Source: Actinomycetes bacterium (GTDB lineage Bacteria; Actinomycetota; Actinomycetes; Propionibacteriales; Propionibacteriaceae). Taken from it: a stretch of 5,806 bases of DNA. The stretch lies in assembly GCA_023393755.1 (NCBI GenBank), contig JAEXCA010000096.1:1-5806 (forward strand). Direction: 5' to 3'. Made by a program: the position numbers and the translations under genes. Shown here one piece after another: positions 1-4,284 of this stretch (within the stretch, counting starts at the first letter, position 1; each line of letters begins with the position of its first letter). The notes beneath the pieces were generated by a model. That model was not told where the DNA came from. It did not search any database and saw only the letters and a list, made by a program, of their open reading frames with translations.

Positions 1-1471
1 CCTCTCCCGCGCCCCCCCCGCGGGCCGCCGGGCCCCCCTCCCGGATCTGGTCGTCGGTGGCGTCCGGACGTCCCAGCGCGATGTTCTCCCGAATGCTGAT
101 CGACGGCAGCTGGGGATCCTGCAGGACGAAACCGACGCGCGCGTAGAGGTTGTCGATCCGGTCGATCGGCACTCCACCGAGCCGGATCTCCCCGGACCGG
201 ACATCGTCGAACCGCGCCAGCAGGGTGGCGATGGTCGACTTGCCCGAGCCGGACGGGCCGACCAGCGCGGTGACCGTCCCCTCGGCGAGGGCGAAGGAGA
301 CCTCGTGCAGGGTGAGTTCGGCGTCCTCCCCCGCCGCATAGGAGTAGCTGACCCGATCGAAGACGACGTCATGCCCTTCCGGCGTCAGCGGCTCGGCCGG
401 CGGTGAGAGCACCGGCGTCTCCAGCAGTTGGGTCAGCCGACGCGCCGACGCGCCGGCCAGCTGCTGCGCCCAGGTCGAGTTCATCAGGACCTCGAGTCCG
501 TACGGGATGAGCAGGGCGATCAGCGAGGTCGCCAGCACGTCCGCCGCGGTGACCCAGCCGTGGTGCACCAACCAGGCACCGCCGCCCAGGTTCACCAGCA
601 GGATCAGCGGCACCGCGAGCAGCGAGTTGCCCAGCGAGCTGACCGTGATCAGCGGACGCACCCACTCGTAGTAGAACTCCTGGAACTCCTCGGCCGCCTT
701 CTGGTAGGCGCCATGCGCCCGGCCGACCCTCCCGAACGCCTTCACCACCGTGATGCCGGTGACGAACTCGACCATTCGCGCGGACACCACGCCGAGCTTG
801 GAGTCCATCTGGACCGTCTTCTCCCCCATGCCCCGCATCGACAGGCTCATCGCCAGCGCGTAGAGCGGCAGGGTCGCGATCGAGAGCAGCCCGAGCCGCC
901 AGTCGATCACGAACGCGTAGACCATCAGCGTCAGCGGCATGACGACCGCCTGCGTGCCGTCGACCGGCTGGTGCGCGATCAGGTTGTGGATCGTGCCGAT
1001 GTCGTCCTGCAGCGCCTTGCGGATCCGTCCGGAGTTCGTCGCGGTGAACCAGACCAGCGGCACCCGGGAGAAGCGCCGCACCATCCCCAGCCTGATCAGG
1101 TGGCCGAGCCTGATGTCGGCCAGGTGGGTGATGAGCAGGGCCCCGAAGTGGGCCAGCAGCCTCAGCATGAAGGTGGTCAGCAGGATGCCCAGCCAGCGGT
1201 CGACCGCCGCTCGGTCGACCGCGCTCTGGCTGCGGACGGCATCGAGCAGGATGCCGCCGATCTGCACCAGCGCGACGTACGGCACCACCGCCAGGCCGCC
1301 GGAGACGACCGCCAGGAGTCGGCCGGCCAGCAGGTTCGGGGACACCGGGCGCATCAGCTGCTTGAGGGCTCTCGCATCCGCCCGTTGCTGCGCTCTGTGA
1401 TCGATGGGGACTTCGCCGTCAACCGGCTCCGGGCGTGCAACCGCGGTCGGCGCGTCGGCCGTCGTCGTCAT
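1..1471 (-). CDS. ABC transporter, fused permease/ATP-binding half-transporter, probably iron-regulated (partial, C-terminus off the window)
   Basis: The ATG at 1471-1469 follows an AAGGAG ribosome site (1481-1476) by four bases, and 490 codons run to the window edge. A ~40-residue polar N-terminus precedes an exporter-type membrane domain with hydrophobic stretches near residues 46-70, 93-117, 174-208 and 273-325, and an intracellular-loop motif VVKAFGR near 242-248. The ATPase domain starts near 365, with an aromatic A-loop (Y376/Y378), Walker A GPSGSGKST at 405-413 (K411) and a Q-loop FVLQD with Q451. The LSGGQ signature, Walker B and H-loop (about 100-130 residues) lie outside. The layout matches type IV exporter-fold half-transporters, a class including the mycobacterial and Yersinia siderophore importers IrtAB and YbtPQ. 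The iron box directly upstream suggests a siderophore or heme substrate, which the protein alone does not prove. Half-transporters usually pair, so a partner gene may follow downstream, off the left edge. The last ~15 codons look corrupted. Confidence 0.92.
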   Translation of the reverse strand, partial: MTTTADAPTAVARPEPVDGEVPIDHRAQQRADARALKQLMRPVSPNLLAGRLLAVVSGGLAVVPYVALVQIGGILLDAVRSQSAVDRAAVDRWLGILLTTFMLRLLAHFGALLITHLADIRLGHLIRLGMVRRFSRVPLVWFTATNSGRIRKALQDDIGTIHNLIAHQPVDGTQAVVMPLTLMVYAFVIDWRLGLLSIATLPLYALAMSLSMRGMGEKTVQMDSKLGVVSARMVEFVTGITVVKAFGRVGRAHGAYQKAAEEFQEFYYEWVRPLITVSSLGNSLLAVPLILLVNLGGGAWLVHHGWVTAADVLATSLIALLIPYGLEVLMNSTWAQQLAGASARRLTQLLETPVLSPPAEPLTPEGHDVVFDRVSYSYAAGEDAELTLHEVSFALAEGTVTALVGPSGSGKSTIATLLARFDDVRSGEIRLGGVPIDRIDNLYARVGFVLQDPQLPSISIRENIALGRPDATDDQIREGGPAARGGGAGE

Positions 1472-1500
1472 GATTCTCCTTGGTCGGGCTGACCTGTCTC

Positions 1501-1530
1501 AGATTAGGTTAGCCTCACCATACCTATTAA
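1501..1530 (-). promoter_or_regulatory. Candidate promoter of the ABC transporter gene
   Basis: Read on the minus strand, TTAATA (1530-1525) and TAATCT (1506-1501) are separated by 18 bp, about 30 bp ahead of the start codon. Both hexamers are only partial matches to TTGACA and TATAAT. The support comes mainly from the spacing, the local AT-richness and the iron box covering the spacer and the -10 region, where a repressor would block polymerase. Confidence 0.45.
1504..1522. promoter_or_regulatory. DtxR/IdeR-type iron box (operator)
   Basis: TTAGGTTAGCCTCACCATA matches 16 of 19 positions of the DtxR/IdeR consensus TTAGGTTAGCCTAACCTAA; the left half-site is perfect and the three mismatches are all in the right half. 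In actinobacteria the Fe(II)-loaded repressor binds such sites and shuts off iron-uptake genes. The box ends 33 bp before the ABC transporter start and overlaps its candidate promoter. It also lies 86 bp upstream of the divergent gene starting at 1609, which could be co-regulated, though no convincing promoter for that gene was found beside the box. Confidence 0.82.
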
Positions 1531-1608
1531 TGAACGGGATTCAGATTATTGTCGACGAGGCTCGGCGACAAGGGGAACCCGGAAGTGCCGCATGGCAGGA
1601 TTGTCGTA

Positions 1609-2163
1609 GTGACCTCCGCGCAGTCCCTCAGCGACGCCGAGCGACGCATCATCGCCGGTTGGGCGGCCGACTGCGCCGAACGCGTCCTGCCACTGTTCAC
1701 CGCTGAGGCCCCGGACGACGGACGGGTGCGCGACGCGATCGCCCGAACCCGGAGCTACGCGGCCGGCGGCAGCACGGCTGCCGAGGAGATCCGGAACCGG
1801 ATGATCGCGGTCCGGGCCGCGAGTGCGGCGAACTCCCCGGCCGGGGCGGCAGCCGCTCGCGCCGCCGCGCAGGCCTCCGCCGTGGCACACCTGGCCGCGC
1901 ATGCCCTGGGCGCCGCCGCCTACGCCGCCAAGGCCGTCTCCCTCGCCAACCCCGACCAACCCCGAGCGGTCCAGGACGAGATCGACTGGCAGTTGCGACG
2001 GCTCACCGACGAGCAGCGAGCGGTGCTGCGCCAACTGCCTCCACTGGGAGACGGGTCGGGCGGGCCGCTGGGCCCCGGCCTGCTGACCCGAGGCGTCCTC
2101 GGCATGGTGATCCGAGAGATTCAGACGGCGATCCGGGCGCAACCAGACCAGCGCGGCCGTTGA
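1609..2163 (+). CDS. Imm-5-like putative immunity protein (Ala-rich helical protein)
   Basis: A protein of 184 residues if it starts at the GTG at 1609, chosen because AGGA (1597-1600) lies eight bases upstream and the family-like sequence begins soon after. A TTG at 1549 would give 204 residues but has no ribosome site and an uncharacteristic N-terminus. Residues 8-30 hold LSDAERRIIAGWAADCAERV followed by LPLF, and the middle is an Ala-rich helical stretch with HLAAHALGAAAYAAKAV. This pattern resembles proteins annotated 'putative immunity protein' with an Imm-5-like domain, recalled from memory and not searched. Some members are predicted antitoxins of polymorphic toxins, but many sit alone. 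No toxin gene is visible here. There is no signal peptide or membrane segment, so it is probably cytoplasmic. It is divergent from the iron-regulated transporter, and its stop codon overlaps the -35 box of the next operon. Coding status is firm; function is unproven. Confidence 0.8.
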   Translation: MTSAQSLSDAERRIIAGWAADCAERVLPLFTAEAPDDGRVRDAIARTRSYAAGGSTAAEEIRNRMIAVRAASAANSPAGAAAARAAAQASAVAHLAAHALGAAAYAAKAVSLANPDQPRAVQDEIDWQLRRLTDEQRAVLRQLPPLGDGSGGPLGPGLLTRGVLGMVIREIQTAIRAQPDQRGR

Positions 2164-2188
2164 CCAACCTAGTTTAGCTATCTAAACT
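2160..2188 (+). promoter_or_regulatory. Promoter of the transporter-suffix/marR operon, probably leaderless
   Basis: TTGACC (2160-2165, five of six matches to TTGACA) and TAAACT (2183-2188, fits the actinobacterial TAnnnT pattern) are separated by exactly 17 bp. A start seven bases past the -10 box falls on 2195, the A of the ATG of the first gene. No Shine-Dalgarno sequence precedes that ATG, so the mRNA is most likely leaderless. The -35 box shares bases with the stop codon (2161-2163) of the upstream gene. Confidence 0.72.
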
Positions 2189-2189
2189 A
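2170..2189. promoter_or_regulatory. Palindromic operator, probable MarR-family binding site
   Basis: A perfect inverted repeat of 8-bp arms, TAGTTTAG and CTAAACTA, around a 4-bp centre CTAT. The 20-bp size and AT-rich dyad suit a dimeric winged-helix repressor. It covers the promoter spacer and the whole -10 box, so a bound dimer would exclude polymerase. The MarR-type regulator is encoded in the operon it precedes, making negative autoregulation the simplest reading. The match to this particular regulator is inferred. Confidence 0.75.
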
Positions 2190-2194
2190 AATGA

Positions 2195-2503
2195 ATGACG
2201 CCCTCCACCGCCGAATCGCGGACGCGGTCGATCGACCTGCGGAACAAGCCGCTGCGGTTCAGTATCGGCATCGGCCTACTGATCCTCTATCCGCTGATGT
2301 GGCTGTTCGCGGCCGTGGTGCCGTTTCTGCCACTGGACATCGCCCTGAAGGCGGCGATCATCGCCGGCGATCTGGCGGCGGCAGAGGGGGTGGGGCTGCT
2401 CGGCATCGCCTGTGTGGGCAAGGAGGCCTATCAGGCCATCAAGGCCAGGTTCCGCCTGAAGCGGCGGAGCACCGCGGCCGAGGAGCGCGACCCGACGACA
2501 TGA
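2195..2503 (+). CDS. Small two-helix membrane protein, transporter suffix domain type
   Basis: A 102-residue protein. A basic N-terminus (about residues 9-21) leads into hydrophobic segment 1 (about 22-46, with PLMWLFAAVVPFLPL) and segment 2 (about 49-75), then a KEAYQAIKARFRLKRR tail, basic and likely cytoplasmic. The hydrophobic pair followed by a GKEAYQAIKAR-like motif resembles proteins called 'transporter suffix domain-containing'; I recognise this from memory. That domain is otherwise found at the end of larger membrane transporters and here stands alone, so its function is unknown. The ATG at 2195 is preferred because it sits seven bases past the -10 box, as in leaderless messages. The out-of-frame ATG at 2191 reads a shifted frame lacking the membrane segments. 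Its stop overlaps the start of the MarR gene (ATGA, 2500-2503), implying co-transcription and translational coupling. Confidence 0.82.
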   Translation: MTPSTAESRTRSIDLRNKPLRFSIGIGLLILYPLMWLFAAVVPFLPLDIALKAAIIAGDLAAAEGVGLLGIACVGKEAYQAIKARFRLKRRSTAAEERDPTT

Positions 2504-2943
2504 CGGAGAACGCCTCCCCCGCACGACAGTCGGCCGCGCAGATCAACGAGCTCATCCTCGACCTCTGGATCGCCACCGAACGAGACGGCCCCCGGTACGA
2601 CGAGTTCGATCTCACCGGCAAGCAGCACGCGGTCCTCAGCCTGATCGCCACCCAACCCGAACTGTCACCGCACGCCCTCGCAGCGGCACTGGGGGTGACG
2701 AAGGGAGCGATCAGCCAGCACCTGCACGCCCTCGAACTCGAGGGCTACATCTCTCGGCGGCGCAGCGACCGCGATCGACGGGTACAGGTGCTGCAGCTCG
2801 AACAGCGCGGCCGGGCGTATCACGAGACCATGCAGCGCTTCGAGCAGTACACCGTCGACCGCTACCTCAACCGACTCTCCGGCGCTGACATCGCCGAGAT
2901 CATCGCGGCGTTGCAGAAGCTGAAAGGCGCCTTCGAGAACTGA
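2500..2943 (+). CDS. MarR-family winged-helix transcriptional regulator
   Basis: A 147-residue protein, the usual MarR length. Residues 10-30 form an N-terminal dimerisation helix, and TGKQHAVLSLIA (39-50) is the helix before the DNA-binding domain. LSPHALAAALGVTKGAISQHLHALELEGYI (55-84) is the helix-turn-helix with recognition helix around 67-80. RRRSDRDRRVQVLQL (86-100) is the wing with the family D-R-D-R-R signature, and the C-terminal helices (101-147) complete the dimer interface. The ATG at 2500 overlaps the preceding stop; an AGGAG at 2481-2485 is rather distant (14 bases), so coupling with the upstream gene probably drives translation. It most likely represses its own operon through the palindrome at 2170-2189. 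Ligand unknown. A longer reading upstream in the same frame would cover the membrane-protein gene and lacks family similarity. Confidence 0.93.
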   Translation: MTENASPARQSAAQINELILDLWIATERDGPRYDEFDLTGKQHAVLSLIATQPELSPHALAAALGVTKGAISQHLHALELEGYISRRRSDRDRRVQVLQLEQRGRAYHETMQRFEQYTVDRYLNRLSGADIAEIIAALQKLKGAFEN

Positions 2944-2957
2944 CGCCGAACATGGCA

Positions 2958-2982
2958 GAGGCCGCCCACAGGGGGCGGCCTC
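2958..2982. terminator. Shared terminator-like hairpin between marR and ssrA
   Basis: GAGGCCGCCC (2958-2967) and GGGCGGCCTC (2973-2982) form a perfect 10-bp GC-rich stem with loop ACAGG. It begins 15 bases after the MarR stop and ends five bases from the mature tmRNA 3' end on the other strand. Neither side has a long U-tract, as is common in high-GC actinobacteria. Its place between convergent units fits a bidirectional terminator. Confidence 0.75.
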
Positions 2983-3106
2983 GTTGTGGAGGTGGCGGGA
3001 ATCGAACCCGCGTCCTCGAGAGATGAACCAGGACTTCTCCGGGCGCAGCCGACTAGGCGTTCTACTTGGCCCCCACCCTCACATCGGCATGTGGTGGACA
3101 GGCCCA

Positions 3107-3149
3107 GTTCTCAAAAAGTCCCGTGTTGATCCGAGAACGGGATCAACAC
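3107..3149 (-). other. Pseudoknot within tmRNA
   Basis: On the transcript, GUGUUGAUCC (3149-3140) pairs with GGAUCAACAC (3132-3123) around loop CGUUCUC. GUUCUC of that loop is complementary to GAGAAC at 3112-3107, after a connector containing a run of five U. All pairs are Watson-Crick, which makes this one of the clearest pseudoknots of the RNA. Confidence 0.85.
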
Positions 3150-3217
3150 AGCAAGCCTTCTAGATGAGGCCAGGAACCGGACGGAAGGCGCATCCGGGCT
3201 GACCCTTCGGTCACTGC

Positions 3218-3256
3218 TCAGGCAGCGAGAGCGAAGTCAGTGCGCTGTGTGTTGGC
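3218..3256 (-). other. tmRNA proteolysis-tag reading frame
   Basis: Twelve codons, from a GCC resume codon (3256-3254) to a TGA stop (3220-3218), encode ANTQRTDFALAA. The hydrophobic ALAA end is the conserved degradation signal recognised by Clp proteases. Tags ending in FALAA or YALAA are typical of actinobacteria. Confidence 0.93.
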
Positions 3257-3506
3257 ACTTATTGGTTTCCGGGAGTCGTTAACGAGATGTCCCCGGATCC
3301 TCGGCCCGCTTCTCCTGGAACTATCGTCCCAAGTCGAAACCAGTCACCCCCTGTTGAGTTGTGCACTGAGACCTTTCGACCTCAGCCTTGAAAGCTTACA
3401 CGATCTGTTCCGCTGTCGCATGCTGCCTGACCGGCGGCCCCACCCGCCCGCCCGGGCCGAGTTCGACCCACCGGGACGGTTCCGGTGGGGTCGGACCGCC
3501 GAAGTT

Positions 3507-3643
3507 GTGGTTCTCAGGACGTTCTCGACCCCGCACGGGAACCCAACCTCAGATCTGGTGGTTGTCAGCCCCCATACCTGGCTGACAACCACAATCTCTG
3601 CGGTCGCACTGAGATCGCGGAGTGACAGGGGGCTGGCAACGAC
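3507..3643. repeat. Dyad-symmetric array of four 11-bp motifs
   Basis: Copies are GTGGTTCTCAG (3507-3517) and GTGGTTGTCAG (3558-3568) on the plus strand, then CTGACAACCAC (3582-3592) and CTGGCAACGAC (3633-3643) in inverted orientation. Relative to the second, they match 10/11, 11/11, 11/11 and 9/11. Copies 1-2 and copies 3-4 are each 51 bp apart, and both nested pairs share the same symmetry centre at position 3575. Outside the motifs the two halves are only weakly similar, except for a partly matching stretch of about ten bases beside the inner pair. This fits paired protein-binding sites or a decayed inverted-repeat element. Confidence 0.6.
3558..3592. repeat. Perfect 13-bp inverted repeat (hairpin)
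   Basis: GTGGTTGTCAGCC (3558-3570) and GGCTGACAACCAC (3580-3592) are exact reverse complements around the 9-base loop CCCATACCT. No T-run follows on either strand, so it is a poor intrinsic terminator. A third related segment at 3628-3651 matches the reverse complement of 3550-3573 at 20 of 24 positions. Confidence 0.75.
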
Positions 3644-3805
3644 AAGATCGGCGGGCGTACCCCGCCGTCGCTCGCCCAACTGTGACGGGGCCTCCGTCTC
3701 CGGTGTTCCGGCCGCAGCTGGCCGCCGCTCGGGACGACAGGTCCGCCCGCAGCGGCGTCAGCGATCCTCACTGGTCGGGCACAGGTTGCGCCCGTCGGGC
3801 CACGG

Positions 3806-3811
3806 TAGGGT
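3806..3811 (+). promoter_or_regulatory. Candidate -10 box of the FKBP gene (leaderless start)
   Basis: TAGGGT fits the actinobacterial TAnnnT -10 pattern and ends seven bases before the ATG at 3819, the spacing expected when transcription starts on the A of the start codon. The same bases (AGGGTGG) could instead act as a Shine-Dalgarno sequence on a longer mRNA. No good -35 box is visible; TTGCGC at 3786-3791 is only 14 bp away. Confidence 0.45.
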
Positions 3812-3818
3812 GGCCGCC

Positions 3819-4187
3819 ATGGACAAGCCTTTCGTCGACCCGCCCGAGGGTCCTGCCCCGACCGACCTGGAGATCGTCGACCTCGAGGTCGGCACCGGCC
3901 CCGAGGCGGTCCCCGGCAAGCGGGTGGCCGTGCACTACGTGGGGGTCGCCCACTCCACCGGCGAGGAGTTCGACTCCAGCTACGGACGTGGCGAGCCGCT
4001 GGTGTTCGGCCTAGGCGCCCGGCAGGTCATCACCGGCTGGGATCAGGGCATCGTCGGGATGAAGGTCGGCGGACGCCGCCGCCTCACCATCCCGCCGCAC
4101 CTGGCTTACGGCGATCGGGGCGCCGGTGGCGCGATCAAGCCCGGCGAAACCCTGATCTTCGTCTGCGACCTGGTGGGCGTGCGGTAG
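3819..4187 (+). CDS. FKBP-type peptidyl-prolyl cis-trans isomerase
   Basis: A 122-residue, single-domain FKBP that catalyses cis-trans isomerisation of X-Pro bonds during folding. No signal peptide or lipobox is present, so it is cytoplasmic. The fold begins near residue 17 (LEIVDLEVGTG). The active-site set of FKBP12 is mostly kept: Y40 (HYVG), F51-D52 (EFDSS), R57 (YGRGEP), F63, V70-I71-W74 (QVITGWD), Y97 (AYGDRG) and F114 near the end of the last strand. The 80s loop reads GAGGAIKPGE, lacking the histidine of human FKBP12, as is common in bacterial members. The ATG at 3819 gives the usual bacterial single-domain length; any upstream extension is implausible. It appears monocistronic and convergent with the beta-galactosidase gene. 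Confidence 0.95.
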   Translation: MDKPFVDPPEGPAPTDLEIVDLEVGTGPEAVPGKRVAVHYVGVAHSTGEEFDSSYGRGEPLVFGLGARQVITGWDQGIVGMKVGGRRRLTIPPHLAYGDRGAGGAIKPGETLIFVCDLVGVR

Positions 4188-4219
4188 GGACTCGGTTCAG
4201 ATCGTCCGGGCTTCGACAG

Positions 4220-4244
4220 GCCAGCCAACGTTCCCGAGGCTGGC
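4220..4244. terminator. Weak hairpin between convergent FKBP and lacZ genes
   Basis: GCCAGCC (4220-4226) and GGCTGGC (4238-4244) form a perfect 7-bp stem with an 11-base loop, roughly midway in the 97-bp gap between the two stop codons. There is no T-tract on either side. Position is the main argument for a terminator role; no better candidate was seen in the gap. Confidence 0.35.
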
Positions 4245-4284
4245 GGGCACATTGACCGCGGGCGCCTCGGTCCCGGCAGGCTGA

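Larger units (their letters stand above)
2987..3351 (-). ncRNA. ssrA: Transfer-messenger RNA (tmRNA), one-piece
   Basis: About 365 nt. The 5' end GGGGGUG (3351-3345) pairs with CACCUCC (2994-2988) as the acceptor stem, with A2987 as discriminator base. The next bases are CAA, so the terminal CCA is not encoded and must be added. The 3' part carries a T-arm GCGGG-UUCGAUU-CCCGC. The 5' side begins GGGGGUGACUGGUUUCGACUUGGG-like, as expected for tmRNA. The internal reading frame (3256-3218) encodes the tag. Between them is a perfect 10-bp stem (3149-3140 with 3132-3123) whose loop GUUCUC can pair with GAGAAC (3112-3107), a classic tmRNA pseudoknot. With SmpB it rescues stalled ribosomes and marks the peptides for proteolysis. 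Circular permutation is excluded because both tRNA-like halves are at the ends in normal order. Confidence 0.97.
3352..3818. other. 467-bp intergenic region between divergent ssrA and the FKBP gene
   Basis: No convincing gene. An open frame continuous with the FKBP gene extends back across this region and into ssrA, but it lacks protein-like composition and a ribosome site, so it is rejected as coding. The right-to-left tmRNA promoter should be here; a weak candidate -10 is TAAGCT (3398-3393) with TGCGAC (3420-3415) 16 bp upstream. The centre holds the dyad array at 3507-3643. The right end holds the FKBP start signals. The stretch 3660-3780 shows nothing I can name. Confidence 0.6.

Noticed and set aside
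428..1492. 354-codon open frame on the plus strand
   Set aside because: It runs antisense to the ABC transporter, whose Walker A, Q-loop and ribosome site are clear. Its product is rich in R, Q, H and D without hydrophobic core or motifs, a GC-driven shadow.
1546..2142. 198-codon minus-strand frame opposite the Imm-5-like gene
   Set aside because: Composition is G/R/P-rich with no recognisable domain, while the plus strand gives a coherent Ala-rich helical protein with a ribosome site.
2191..2499. N-terminal extension of the MarR protein from the ATG at 2191
   Set aside because: It is the shifted frame of the membrane-protein gene. MarR proteins are about 140-150 residues, and the ATG at 2500 gives 147.
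2988..3010. tRNA-like 3' end read as a separate tRNA gene
   Set aside because: The T-arm and acceptor strand belong to the tmRNA; there is no anticodon arm nearby, and the 5' acceptor strand is 350 bases away.
3558..3592. Hairpin read as an intrinsic terminator
   Set aside because: No gene ends near it on either strand and no T-tract follows; the nested dyad with the outer motifs fits a binding-site array better.
3240..3818. 193-codon in-frame upstream extension of the FKBP gene
   Set aside because: It starts inside the tmRNA, crosses the dyad array, has no protein-like features and no family match; FKBP proteins of this type begin near the ATG at 3819.
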